In this document: positions 47,400 to 59,861 of the stretch, one piece after another
How positions within the stretch are numbered: position 1 is the stretch's first letter
Layout of the letters: each line of letters begins with the position of its first letter
Origin: Sporodiniella umbellata
Lineage: Eukaryota > Mucoromycota > Mucoromycetes > Mucorales > Rhizopodaceae
Assembly (NCBI GenBank): GCA_025677835.1
Contig: JAIXMR010000013.1
Coordinates: forward strand, 186,001-250,000
Direction: 5' to 3'
Length of the DNA stretch: 64,000 nucleotides
Made by a program: the position numbers and the translations under genes
The notes under the pieces: generated by a model
Told to the model about the DNA's origin: nothing
The model's input: only the letters and a program-made list of their open reading frames with translations
The model's database searches: none

Positions 47400-50300
47400 A
47401 ACTTGACTATAAAGAGAAGAAGAGAAAAGACAATTTGGCTCGCGTATTTTAAATAGATATGCAGTATCTTAGAAAACACGGGATTCAATGACAGATAAAG
47501 CTTGGTTTGTCTTACCTTTAATAGTCTGAAACTTCTTTTCTAATGTTCTTAGCAATCAATTTAAACAGTGGCACACAGAAATATCTCTGTAATTTATCCA
47601 GTTACACCTTTAGCTGAATTAGTATAGCGATTTACCCTTTATGAATAGCCTATCTCACCCTTTTGAGCTACTCGTGTTGTTCAATTCCTGGTAATGTAAA
47701 TCTTTTTTTTGGCCAATAGCCTAAAATTTAAAGATTGTGACACAATTCTTCATTTTCTATAAACTAGAACATATCTCTTTTAAAACAAAAGAGAACATAA
47801 CAGTTTATGTGTATATGCTTAAAAGAATGTACAGCTTACTTTACAAGTAGACGCCCAACGGATATTCGCTTTTTAAATGAAAATTTGAAACATGCCAAAT
47901 TTCTTTTTCTCAACTTCAAATAACACTCCGAGAAATATGTGACACAGAAATAGGAATGAAAACACAAAACGCTAAAAGCTGCTTGGAGTTGGTTGCTACT
48001 CCTTTTTTTACCCTTGCTCATTTTCTGTTTGAGTGTGCTAGTTTATAAAGCAAATTTAATTTAGTGACTAAATACAACTACTCATGTGCTTTGTATAATG
48101 GGCGAAATAAAAGGCGTAATTGAGTATTACAACGGCTATAGAGATTTTTATTTGTATTTGTATTTTCAGTCTTGTCGTCCAGTTAAAAACCTAAATTTAT
48201 ACTGTCAAATCAGTAAAGAGGCAGCTCTTTTTATTTATTTATTTTTCAAGCCCTCTTTAATTGGAATATGACTGAAGACTTTTTGTGTATAATTTCGAAA
48301 GATGCTTTAATATTAAAAAGATCTATGTAGACTATGTCTATATGAAATGCTTCTAACTTATTCTATAATGTACACCACGTTGGATAGCTTTTTTTATTCA
48401 ATGGCCGAAATAGATTCAAACTGCAATGTTTTTTGAAGAAATATACACAGATAATAGAGCCGAAGTTGAGGGGATTGATAAGAGAACCGTTTTATTAGAC
48501 AAAAACCTTTGGTAAGCAGTTACAGTGCTTTGATTTTTAAAGGTTTTGTCCAGAAAAAAACTGTAGTACATACATTTTTGATATATAGCATGTGAAAATT
48601 TTATCATGAAATGTTACCATCATTAGTAAAAACTTAATAAAGTAATACGCTAGAGAGTATGGAAAGCCGTTTTTGTGTATACACTATAGAGAAGGTATAT
48701 TTTTGCTCCCTATATGTAAGGGCTCAGAATTCACCATATAGATTTGTTAATAACTCGATTTTAAAGGGCCTTTTTAAAGATGCAGCAGTCATTGTCTTTT
48801 GGTATATATGAGGTGGTTTGCTATCGTAACCATATGATTTACTTCTAAACTTTAATATTCCAAGAAAAAAAAGAGATTTGAAGTCAAACAAATAAATTTT
48901 TAGGTTGAACGTACGGTTTTATACAAAAATCCTTACGAGGCAAATAACTACATGAAGTGTTGATTGCGTACTGTATACTGTTTTAAAGTTGAAACAAAAA
49001 TTCTGTTGTTCAAACGTGTTTCGTTTGCTATTATTGGTCAAACGGTTTCCTTGGCCATATCAACAGAAACCGAGAAATCCTCAGATGTTTGAAATTTATA
49101 TTAAATACGAACCGTTGACCAGACCACTTTTTTAAAAAGTAAGGTCGAAAGAGACGTTTAGGACGTAATATGTCTTTCATGAACTTTGTGGTATTTTAAA
49201 GTTTACAAATCAGCCCTACTTTTCTTTTCGTGTTGCTCAACACATAGACTTAGGTAAGCTGAGACTTTGTTTGACATGATAACTTTTTAGCCGTGTACAA
49301 TATTTTCTCTAAAAGCCATGTCTATATAGACTACACAAAGTTTTTTTTTTTAAAAAAAAAAAAGGGTCCCAAGAGCCAAAATATAAGACAACCTTGGTAT
49401 GTCACTGCTAGCGAACTTATCAGTACAATGTATCGGATCGTATTCCGAAATTGTTGTTTTTGTTATTATTTTTATTGTTAGGAAGATCTAAGTATAAATG
49501 CTTTACTTTGGAATTAACCAGGGGCTATATCGATAATATAATTAATGTATATACGCCTGTCTCCTTTCAGCTACATACGTAAAGTTTTGGAATATATAAA
49601 GCGGTGATTCAAATAAAGCTTATTTTTAGTGGTTATGAGGGTGACGTTCAAAAAAACTATGGTGTTTTTCAGGACAGAATTTTGGTTACTCCCTATTGTC
49701 GTAAATGCAAACTATTGCCTTTATTTTGTTTATAGTCATAAGTTTATACTACTACTCTTTTTTTTTGTATTGAAAAGCCTATATAATAATTTGTAAGCTC
49801 TTGACAAATATGGAGAGGCTTTATAGAGTTAAGATACAAGTAAAGAGAATATAAAGTTAAAAATATATGTTTCGTTTTGACTATTAAAACTATAATGAGC
49901 GTACCTAACTTCTTCTTGTTCTTCAGATACTTCAGCAGTTTCCGAACAAAGCATCATTGAGTATATAATTATGTAAATACGTAAATGGTTTTCAAAGGTG
50001 CATTGTATGTGTAGAAGGGGTACTCATCAAACCTAGGAAGATTTGTCAGGCTAAAATTCAATGCTCTCTAAAAGTAAAGAGGCATGCTAAAAAAACATAT
50101 GTGGCTAATATGTAATAAATGGCTTTATCTGCTTTGGTAAACTAGAGCATCTCTTCTGTTTTTAATGGCCTTCTTGTGCTTTTCTATATGGATTGTCAAA
50201 CAAAATAAAAGAGATAATCAAATGAAAAACAAAGCGCTTTGATATTATTGTAGTTTTCAATGTATACGACCTTTGTTTTACAGTTTCTCAGTCTTTTCTG

Positions 50301-50579
50301 TTCAGTACTAAAGTACTGCACTCCTTTTAAGCATACCCCTTCTTGCTCAGTGATATTCCGAAAATTTAATTACAAAAGTAGTTATTGAAAACATATTTTC
50401 AACAAATAAATCAAGCGGTATTAATGGATTTCAGTGAAATTAGCTTTATTAATTTGCTTTTGTAGAACAGGAGCTTGCAAAAAAGAATAGGATGTTTATA
50501 AAAGCTATTTAAATCAATTATTCCGTTGTGTAATTTTTTTCCCTTATTGGTTTTTATTTTTTTTTCTTTTTCTTTTGCC
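47400..50579. other. intergenic between divergent genes, no gene supported
   Basis: About 3.2 kb of AT-rich DNA between the defensin-like gene (-) and the kinase gene (+). It contains a T11A13 step at 49341-49363 and short open frames (for example 47836-48021, 48416-48607) without domains. Large divergent intergenic regions can hold complex regulation, but no specific site was recognised. Confidence 0.5.
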
Positions 50580-52081
50580 ATGGCAAAAAAAGGTCATTCC
50601 AGCGAAAACTATGATTTTATAGATCTGATAGGCCTTGGATCTTTTGGTTCTGTTCATAAAGCAAAAAATAAAAAAACAAATGAAATAGTAAAATATATGC
50701 AGCTGCGTGTCTGTTTTCTCGCAGAAAATTGAATTTTTATGTATTCAGGTTGCTATTAAAGTCATGAAGGAGAAGTTCAGAAATTTGGCGGATTGCGGAA
50801 AATTTACAGAATACAAGATCTTGACGGAAATGACTTATCACCCCAATGTCGTGCAACTATACGATGCTTTTCTCAGTTCGTCTAATGAACTTTACTTTGT
50901 CATGGAATACATGGAAGTAGGAAATCTATACCAACTAATAAACGAGCGAAAAAGGCTAGGCAGTCTAATAGAACCCAATGAGTTGCGGTCCATTCTATAC
51001 CAAATGATAGACGCTTTGTCACATATACATTACCATGAGCAGCTGTTTCATAGAGATATCAAGCCAGAGAACATACTGCTTTCGTATACGGGCGATGGTA
51101 GTTTGACTCTTAAACTAGCAGATTTCGGACTTGCAAAACATTTGAACAGCAAGCCGCCATTTACAGATTATGTCAGCACACGGTGGTAACTAAAGAAAAA
51201 ACTGATACAATATAATTCGGTTCATTGTAAACCAAACACTAAATCGATTATGCACGCGCTTATCTTAGGTATAGAGCGCCTGAAGTGCTATTGAAATCTA
51301 CAAACTATTCCTATCCAATTGATTTATGGGCCGTGGGCGCTATATTTGCCGAGTTAATCACACTTGATCCTTTATTCCCTGGTCAATCAGAAATTGACCA
51401 ACTCCATTGTATATGTAACATATTGGGCAGCCCAGGCATTATTGTAAAAAAAAAAAAGTCAAAGATTGATCTGCTGTCTTCGTCTACTGTATATATATCT
51501 CCATCTTCCACTATTGGTCTAGGCGGTGAGTGGAAAGAAGGATTGAAGCTAGCTAAAAAATTAGGTTTTGAATTCCCTCTAGTAAGCAGTTAATATCAAT
51601 ATCTTTAAAACCAATATTAACTCCTTTTTTTTAGGCTGCTGTACCTGTATATCCCCTCTTGCATATATCAAAATCACCAGGCATTTCTTCAGAGGCTATT
51701 GATTTACTGACACATTTACTCAAGTACGATCCTTACAAACGAATCAATTCTAAAACTGCACTATCACATCCTTTCTTTACAAACGATTGCAATGAAAAGG
51801 ATTTTGCTCTTCCGGATATACCGCCTGTTTCGCCTTTGCTTATGGACGAACCTACGTTGTTTAGCTTTAGTGCTGCCTACGATAGTTCCACTCAAACACC
51901 TTTACTTACTAGAACTATTAGCTCTCCAATGATCTGTACTGAATCTCAAGAAAGAAAAATGAACAGAAGATCTCTATCCAACTTATCTACGGAGCTGCAG
52001 AGGACAGAAAAGATTTCCACATTTCACAAACTAAACCTTTGGGTGAAAAAGCACAGTTTGGCTTCTGATAAATCTTTCTGA
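50580..52081 (+). CDS. MAK/ICK/Ime2-family (RCK) protein kinase
   Basis: Four exons: 50580-50687, 50749-51185, 51269-51581, 51635-52081; 434 residues. The catalytic domain covers about residues 11-325: glycine loop [18 protein letters not shown] joined across intron 1, [19 protein letters not shown], the activation loop [16 protein letters not shown] with the TDY dual-phosphorylation motif of the MAK/ICK/MOK group, and [12 protein letters not shown]. The rest is a short Ser/Thr-rich tail. Relatives include yeast Ime2 and S. pombe Mde3/Pit1 in meiosis and animal MAK/ICK in cilia. After ILGSPG the chain carries a Lys/Ser-rich insert of about 25 residues before [18 protein letters not shown]. 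No alternative intron there keeps the frame, so it is kept as coding. Exon 2 ends within the Trp codon of STRWYRAPE, and the splice restores it. Confidence 0.93.
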
Positions 52082-52690
52082 TACAATCAACGTCTTGAGA
52101 TATTTTAAAAGTATTCCAACTACAGTTTTTTTTCAGATTCAATAAAAACTGCTGTAAGATAGTGGCAAAGCATAAAGAGATATTTGTTATATGATGAAGT
52201 GAGAAAATATCAGTGCAGTTTACAGTAAGCTGCTTGAAATAGACATGTGTCCTAACACGGATTGGCTTGTTAAGTATGATTTAAACAATCTTGAATATTT
52301 GTTCCTGTTATTAATGTTTATTTTTCTATTTTTCCATCTAAAATGGTTTTATTTTGCTATCTTGCCATGCCTAACTAATAAATCATTTAGCCTAGTTTTT
52401 CTTTCTCGTTTTATTTAAGTTTGAGATCGTTTTAATATTTTTTCATGATCTACTTCAGTTAAAAGCACACATCAACGATGCTTTTAAGGTTCAGTTGCAT
52501 AAACTTCAATGAGTTGGTTTCCCTTTATTTGCAGCCATTGTTAAGAATTAAATTGGCTTTAAAAAAACACTGAGAGGAAAATTTTATGCAACGATGACAG
52601 GTGGCTGATTTAACAGAACGTCACAATCACAATTATTACTTCGAAAAAAAAATGAAGAAAAAAAAAGCCTTCTCTTTTTATAATTAAAAT
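52082..52690. other. intergenic between kinase and MRT4
   Basis: About 600 bp, AT-rich, no gene seen. Presumed kinase 3' UTR and MRT4 promoter. Confidence 0.5.
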
Positions 52691-53546
52691 ATGCCCAAGT
52701 CAAAACGTAGCACAGTTGGTAAGTTCTGATATAGAGGTGTAACTATATCCGCAATATTAACGATTTGAAAACTTTCAATTTAGTTTCTTTAACTCAAGCC
52801 AACAAGAAGGGAAGAGAAGGAAAAGAAAAGTTGATCACTGATGTAATTTAAATAATCGACCAACTCGACAAAACTAATTAAGCCGCCTTTGTTAGATTCA
52901 AGAAAGCGTTGATAACTATGAATACTTGTTTTTGTTTTCAGTCAAAGACATGCGTAACACCTTTTTAAAGGAAATCCGTAACGATTTTAAAGACTCTCGA
53001 CTTTTTTATGGTAAAAACCGCGTAATGGCCAAAGGTCTTGGAACCACTACAGAATCAGAATACAAAGAAGGCTTATCAGCAATTGCCAACGTAACTAAAA
53101 AAAAAGACTACACACATACAAACCAGAAAGGATTAGACGATTTGACTTTTTTTTTCTTTTAGGATTTGACAAATGAAGTAGGAATTCTTTTTACCAATAA
53201 AACCCCAACAGAAGTACAGTCCTACTTTGACGGATTTGTTCATCCTGACTATGCTCGTTCTGGAGCTATTGCTACTCAAACAATCACCCTCCCTGAAGGG
53301 CCTGTCAGACGTGGCGCTGACCCTATGCCACACAACATGGAAGCACTTATCAGATCGCTCGGTATGCCCACATCTTTAAAGAATGGTATTGTTACATTAC
53401 TTGTGCCATACACTATCTGCTTAGAAGGAGAGACTCTTACCACCAACCAAGCACATCTTTTAAAGCTGTTTTATCATCAACTCGCTGAGTTTAAGGTTGA
53501 TATCATCAGTTATTATCATCAAGGCCAAGTTCACCAATTGCATTAG
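52691..53546 (+). CDS. MRT4: ribosome assembly factor Mrt4 (uL10/P0-like)
   Basis: Four exons: 52691-52718, 52784-52842, 52896-53090, 53163-53546; 221 residues. The start MPKSKRSTVVSLTQANKKGR is the standard Mrt4 N-terminus. NYEYLFLFSVKDMRNTFLK, FYGKNRVMAKGLG, VGILFTNKTPTEVQSYF and FARSG-type DYARSGAIATQT follow the uL10/P0 fold, and the C-terminal acidic stalk-binding tail of P0 is absent, as expected of Mrt4. Mrt4 holds the P-stalk site on pre-60S particles in the nucleolus and is later replaced by P0. Intron 3 removes a poly(T)-rich segment, and splicing joins SAIAN to DLTNEV. Confidence 0.95.
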
Positions 53547-53706
53547 AGGGAGAGATTCTCATTTTTATTTTTTTGTACCTTATTTTCAATAAAAAATATT
53601 TACTCAGTACTTTGAGCATATTTTCTTTCTTGCATTATCTAAGCCACACATAAAGATATGACATTTTTTGGCTTTTGTGTATTTTTCGTGGTGCCTTTTC
53701 TCCCAA

Positions 53707-55282
53707 ATGACTGAGCTCACTCTTTATGGTATAAATGAAGACAAGTATTATGGCTTATATGTGTATTGAGTGTTTCTTTTCTTTATAGAACAGCAACGCC
53801 AAAAAAATATAGAGTTAAACAATGAACTACTATTGCAGTTAGGCGTTAAAACAGCTAAAACGGCTATTGCCGAACCGGTTTCTACAGAAAAGTACATTCC
53901 ATAGCCTAATGCATAGAAAAGTAAAACTGTTTACTTACCTTTGTTTGTAGAAATTATCAAAGGCTGACTAAAGTCCGTAAGTCTTATCAAAGAGGTACTG
54001 TCAAGCTCAACTTTTTTTTTATCAATTGATCATCTCACTATACGGGTAGCGCCAGGAGTACAAAAAAAGGTCATATCACCTGTTCGGAAATCTTTAAGAA
54101 TTAAGGGTGAAGAACCAAAAGATGAGATAATAAGCGATTTAAATGTTGCTGATGCATTGGAAGAAAAGGTAGTTGATATTCAGGCACAAAAAAAAAAAAA
54201 AAAAAAAAAAAAAACTCGAGAGCTTGACTACAGTTGAACTAACTGTATAAAAGCAGAGCGGTTCTCTGTTAAGCGACTTAAACGGCCAGTTGCTTACTGC
54301 AGATGAATATTTTGATGACAAAACAAAAAAAGATGCGATCAGAGTCAATGGGCATTTTTCCAGCTGGGTCAATCCTATAATCATGCAAAAGCACGGAATT
54401 GAAGCCTCTGCAGGCGAAGCCTGGGAGAAAAACGGAGGTGGAACATTCAGTTATGCAGACAGCACAGGATCAGGAAAAAAGAGAAAGAAAGGTATGGTTT
54501 CCAATGCAAAGGTAAGAGAGCCATAACGCAAGAAAGAAAAAACAATGAAAGTTAGGCAACAAATATACCTAGGATCCTAATCTAATATCTGCAGGCCGAT
54601 GCTCTAAAAATGTTTAAAAAAAACCCCAATCAGTATTTCTATCGACTGAATGAACCTGGAGAAGAACAATGGCTGCATGATTGGTCTGAAGAAGAGAAGT
54701 TACTGTTTTTGGACATTGTGAAGCAACACGGATGCGGCGATAAGGTAAGCTGTTTCTAATGGATTGTTGAGTATTTAATATCTATATTAGTGGGGGCTGT
54801 TTGCTACTTATATACCGCACCGGTAAGGCAAATTCTATAATCGTATCCAATACATATTATTTAAACTTTCTGTAGAGTAGGGTACCAGTGTAGCAGTAAG
54901 CCCTAAATACATTTATATACAAATATTTTTTTTTTTTGAAAATCAGAATTATTTTAGATTTCTATCGACAGGTGGTGCTAAAGAATGGGTTAGTGTTTGA
55001 TCCAAATTACATGGTAAGTTATCCTACATTTTAATATAACAGAACCTCATGCTTGCATAAATTAAAAAAAAAAGTACACTGCTGTTGGAACACCTATATA
55101 CAAAGGGTCACATCGATAATAAGCACACTCAATCAAACGCTTATGTATACAACCTACAATTTGCTACACAATGCTCTTTTCTTAAGCTGACTTACTTTAG
55201 TCAAAAGCTTTCAAATACCCTTTTATACATATTTTTTTAATTGATAAAATTTTCAGCCTTTTTTCTTTAGCTGAAACCGTAA
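53707..55282 (+). CDS. SANT/Myb-like nuclear protein, large
   Basis: Proposed exons: 53707-53728, 53789-53891, 53951-53994, 54050-54168, 54257-54511, 54595-54744, 54791-54822, 54876-54895 (20 nt), 54958-55013, 55271-55282; 270 residues, all phases consistent. The last exon (LKP-stop) is weak; reading through the donor at 55014 would instead add a few residues and stop. The N-terminal third is basic (YQRLTKVRKSYQRA, VRKSLRIKGEEP). Around 185-255 is a SANT/Myb-like helix bundle with its tryptophans: WLHDWSEEEKLLFLDIVKQH, then DKWGLFATYIPHRVGYQCSN and FYRQVV. This suggests DNA or chromatin binding; targets are unknown. A smaller SANT protein lies at 59862, on the other side of the capping-enzyme gene, but the two are not close relatives. 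The gene ends about 40 bp from the stop of the convergent capping-enzyme gene. Confidence 0.75.
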
Positions 55283-55322
55283 GTTTATTTATATTGCGGT
55301 ATTGTGTGTAATTTACAAAGCT

Positions 55323-58300
55323 TTAGTTTAAAATGAAGTCCAATTTTGATTTAACACTGCTTTTCTTTGGTTTTTCTGGTGGGCGCTGATGGGCAACCTG
55401 TTGCTCATAACTGAATTGATGTGAATGTTCTTCCTGTCCTGTTGTTTGCTGAGGCGATTGGTATGGATAATAAGGAGTAGGTTGTTGCTCATACGGTGCA
55501 CTGTTAGTCTTCCATATACTACTATAAGACCTCGACTTGGGCTGCGCAACAGATGATTGGCCCTGTCTTTCACTTTGAAAAATTAAAAACTGATCTTTAT
55601 TTTGTTCTGATCCCTGTGCTCTTTTCTCAGCATGAAAGTTTATAAATTGAACGGGCGGTTGCGGTGTCTTTGGTATATGCTTTTGTAGATACTGAGTATG
55701 TTGTTGCGTTTGTTGCTGTTGTGGTTGTTGCTGTTGCGGTTGCTGCATTTGCAGTTGTTGCTGTTGTTGCAGTTGCTGCTGTTGCGGCTGTTGTTGCTGC
55801 AGTTGTTGTTGATATGACATCTTTGTTTGTTTATGCTGTATTTGATAAGGAGGCTGTGGTTTTAGTGTGTATTTCTGTTGCATTTTAGCTTCTTTCTCTT
55901 TGTATGCTTTTTTAGGGTGCAAGATTGGACTCGTTCCATATTTGTTGTCGCCAACGTTTTGGATGGGTTGTCTTACTCGATCGTTGTTTTCCAAAATAGG
56001 CTCAACAGACGATGTCAGCAATTTATGAATACTAGAAGAGGAAGTTGACTTGCTTAGGACTATTTGAGTTGAATCTGGTATGTAACTTTTGGCATTGAAC
56101 TGTTGAGTACTCCCTCCGACACTGTGCAAAGCCCTTGGTATCTCTGGGTTCATTGGTATAGAAGGAGCAGGTCTGTTTCTGTTGGGAACCTTAAATGCTA
56201 TAGGCGGAGTGGTTTTTGGAGTAACCTCCGATGTAAATGGGGTTGGTGATCGACCTGTTCGACAATCAGTATCAACAGAAAATTGGTTTTTTTGGCGTAC
56301 AATGGATGGTAATTTGGATGGCGCACTTTCAGCAAAGCTTTCAGATATACTTCGATCTAGTCGTCTTTTTTTTGGAGAATGTGTAGCTTTTTGCTTTTGT
56401 CGTAATGGAGTGGAATGTGCAAAAGTATGTAAGTTTGTTTGCGATTGCGTCTGTTGTATATACACCGGCTGTGATGAATTAGTGGGACTGAATGTATGTT
56501 GTTCGAGAGCAACACTGTGTTTTTTTATTAGGGGTGATGGTGTTTGTTGTTTTTTTTCGGGAGCTGCAACAAAGGCATTGTTTGTTTGTACAATGTCTTT
56601 GTATTTCTTTTTCCCAGATGTTTCTGCAACTGGAGGTGTTGTTAAACCGCTCTTTAAAGGACGTACTGAAGGGGATATTGTTTTTAAATTTTGAGTATTT
56701 TTTGTCAGGTCCAAGTCAATATCTGCACTTTCTTTTTTAATCGAGGTTAAACTCGTGCCTTTATTTGTAGTTGAATCTAAGCTTGGACTGTTTTTGCTGT
56801 TTGAAGCTATGCTTGTATCTTCTTTGATTGTAGCGGGTTGGATATGCTTCTCCTTGGCAACAACAGCGGTCTCATGAATCAATATCAAACTTTTTTCCTC
56901 TTGCTTCAGTAAACTATCGTCTACATTGTTTTTGGTATTGGAGATTGAATCCTCTTTGTCTATCCTGAGTAAAGTTGAATTCTTATTTTTTATCACAGGC
57001 AGAGAGTTTTCTGTATTCTGTGTCTTGGGTACAATTTGTTTTATCTCCTCTACTTTGATGGTTTCCTCTTTTCTCTTATTTTCACTTAATGAAGTCGTTG
57101 TGCTGTCGGGCTCTTCAGACTTTTGATTAAGCCCGTCTGTTGCCTTCTGTGTATCCCTTTTCCTACTAGTAGCGGTCTTATCTTCAGACACTGTAGAACT
57201 GGCGTCTTTTGAGTCTAGACGGTCTGTATCTTCTGGATTGACTACGTCAGTTTTTTTTTGCTCACAAGTAGGGCCAACTTCTGGTGTTTTGGCTACTTCT
57301 TGCATTGTGGACTTTTTTTTCTTTTGTTTTGATTCATCGTCCCCAGTTTCTTCCAAAACTTCACCTTCGTCTTTTTTAGTTGAGGATACGGATGTAACCG
57401 AAGCTTTGCGTTTTGTTCCTACTAATTGGGCGTCCGATTCCTCTGACATTGAGCCAGGTTTTGAACCAGGTCGTCCTGAAGGGTATGGTGATTTTGATAT
57501 TGTAGGGGTTGAAGGTAGGCTGGATGAGGAGTGCGCGCTTTGAGTTGAGTCGAAAGAAAGTTTTGATGAGGATGCTGAAGGCATGGGCAATCCTTTTTCT
57601 CTTGCTTTCCAAGCAGCTCGTACTTTGTCCATTATAGCTAATAACTGTTCTTTTGTAACTCCGTCTTTGATACTGTTGAGCGTTCGTTTTACGGTGTCCT
57701 CATCATTTGCCATGCTTTTGTCGTCCCTAAAACGAACAAATCTAGTAAAAGAATATGGAATTAAGAAAGTCCTATGTAATTGCATATTCTATGATATACC
57801 TCCATCCACCTTTTCTGACTATCGGGGCATATCCCTGCTCCACTATCGTTACTTCCCATCCAGAGTCATATCTGAAAAAGAAAGGTGTCAACAAAAAAAA
57901 AAGAAACGAAAAAAATAGTCAAAACAAACCTGAATTCCGCTATTCTTCCATCAGGTAAGTGGCTCTTCCATCTATAGAAATATTGAAGTCAGACAGTGTT
58001 GTCAAAGTTTCTTTTCTATGTATATTCTCTTACTCTGTAGCCAACGTAGGCTCAGGCTGGAAATGATCATAAAACTTGTATGTAACTCCGTGCGACAAAA
58101 CCTCGACAGAATATATTGGTTTGTGTTCTTTACTCCACCTTGCTGCTATTCTAAAATCCACAGTGTTTAACTCGGGGGGCTTCCATTTTAGTCTAAAAAC
58201 TAAGATCAATATTTACTCAACTTTATATACATGCGTATGTACTCAAAACTTACAATTTTTCGCAAGTACCCGAGGTATAGGGGTATTTAACTGGTGTCCA

Positions 58301-59271
58301 TATAATCCCATCAGAATTATGCTTCAATTTTGGGATCTGTTCAAAAACCAAATGCAAACCATATGATCTTTCCATCTTTTTTAGCTCCACTCTAAAAAAT
58401 TGACCATTAGAAACTGAATACGTTAATGTTGAGCTTTGGTTTTTTTACATACGTAAATGGGGGTAGCTTATTAGCATCCGCCACGTTCCTTAAATTTGAT
58501 TGAAAGGGTTGAATTACGTCTTGCTGTAACATCTTTAAAAATGGAGTGTGAGAAGGTTTGTTGTATTGGACGTCTTAATGCTTACTCCAAGTCTAGTATT
58601 AAAAGAGCGTTGCGATATTGTTGATCCGTTTATAACCATCAAATCAAATATCAAATATCTCCAAGTTTTCTTTTAACAGCGAATTCAGTATTAGTACCGG
58701 CTCTGTTTACGAGTGTATTATAATGTTATCACTACACTATTCTATCTTACTTTTTTTTTATCAATGTCTAATACCAGCTCACCGTCGATTAAGGTGTCCT
58801 TTAAATATTCGGTCTCCCTCCCTCTTATTGGAAATAGTAAATTGGGTACATAGTACCAATATCTGTGGCGATCATACTATTGGTAAATAAATGTTATTTT
58901 TGTCTGCAAAAAAAAAAAGAAAAAGAAAAACGATGTAAGTCTGTGATTTACTAGAAACGAGGCAGGTCCTTTGGGTGAATGAACAAAGAACAACAAATAA
59001 CGGACTCCATCTGACTTTTCGCATACAAAATAATCCTCACGTTCAATGTCATTCAAGTGTTTTGTTTCAAAGCTGACGGGCTGAGATCCTGGAAAACTAT
59101 ATACGCGTTGCTATAATCAATACTTTTTCTTTTCCCTTTTTTTTTTCGCATCTACCCATCAATTGGTGTATGTAATAGCTCTTTCAGCCTCTTTTGTAGT
59201 ATTTTACTATATGTTGGATCTACGCGTTTTCCAATAAACTCTGGAAGCGGGCCATTTTCTGAATCTGGCAT
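55323..59271 (-). CDS. CEG1: mRNA guanylyltransferase (Ceg1-like) with long Q/S/T-rich tail
   Basis: Ten exons: 59156-59271, 58952-59096, 58751-58876, 58586-58669, 58453-58532, 58254-58391, 58034-58192, 57930-57971, 57800-57871, 55323-57741; 1,126 residues. Nucleotidyltransferase motifs are in order: motif I EKSDGVR with the GMP-accepting Lys (about residue 67), LIDGELVLDI (III), HNSDGIIWTPV (IV), LLKWKP (V) and the OB-fold end GGWRFVRFRDDKSMAN. The enzyme adds GMP to the 5' end of nascent RNA-polymerase-II transcripts in the nucleus. The catalytic part ends near residue 370, within the usual 400-460-residue size of fungal Ceg1. Another ~750 residues follow in the same exon: Ser/Thr/Lys-rich, disordered, with a polyglutamine stretch and an end KSSVKSKLDFILN. 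The nine introns all lie in the catalytic part. Exon 2 uses the acceptor at 59097, because the nearer AG breaks the frame. Confidence 0.92.
55690..55830 (-). repeat. polyglutamine/CAG-CAA repeat in capping-enzyme tail
   Basis: Interrupted runs of CAA/CAG codons encode Gln-rich sequence with scattered Pro, Leu, Met and Thr. It is in frame with the Ceg1-like protein and likely length-variable. Confidence 0.85.
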
Positions 59272-59861
59272 GAATGACACTTTTTACTTCCTTTATTTGG
59301 TTGTCCTTTTCTGAGAATTTTAAAGAAATAAAGTTGTTTTTTTTTTTAAAAAAAAAAAAAGGAAAGAAAAAATAACTAGAAAGAGGTTATATTCTAGTTT
59401 TTTCAAGAAAAGAAAAGGTAGAGATTACAAAAATGAACTAATTACTAAGCATTTTTTTGTATGTTTTTACCTGTTTTTTAAAAGCTATTTTTCATTTAAA
59501 AAGCAAGAAAAAAAGTCTTCCCTGTAAAATGAGATCGGGGTTATTAAGTTCCTCACCAGATTCAAACGATTGGGGGGCTCAAAGGGTTTTTCCCTTTAGT
59601 GCAAGACTTAACCCACGCATATTATCTCAACCCCAGGTTTTGCTGAACAAGATGGATATACTGATTTTGTTTCGTACACAAACAAAATTATTGAGGCTTT
59701 GAGCTTCCTTCTGCTTTATTTTGTTTGTACTTTCAGGTCTGTTTTCATTTCCCAAAAAAAAAAAAATAGCTGCTCAGACTTCTTGTGCGGAATTATAAAA
59801 AAGAATTGTCACAGAAAGGAAATTTTACTTTTTACCTGATCTGGATTCGCCAAAGCCAAAG
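59272..59861. promoter_or_regulatory. divergent promoter region, Ceg1 / small SANT gene
   Basis: 590 bp between two divergent start codons. It contains a poly(T)-poly(A) step around 59337-59360, a common nucleosome-excluding arrangement in fungal promoters. An 81-codon frame at 59457-59702 has no domain. Position alone supports the promoter call. Confidence 0.45.

Noticed and set aside
47612..47700. tRNA-like arrangement (TAGTATAGCG and GTTCAATTCC)
   Set aside because: The two boxes are roughly spaced like a tRNA, but the T stem and acceptor stem do not pair.
49036..49117. Imperfect inverted repeat GGTCAAACGGTT / AACCGTTGACC
   Set aside because: Arms are short, imperfect and lack target duplication, so no element is called.
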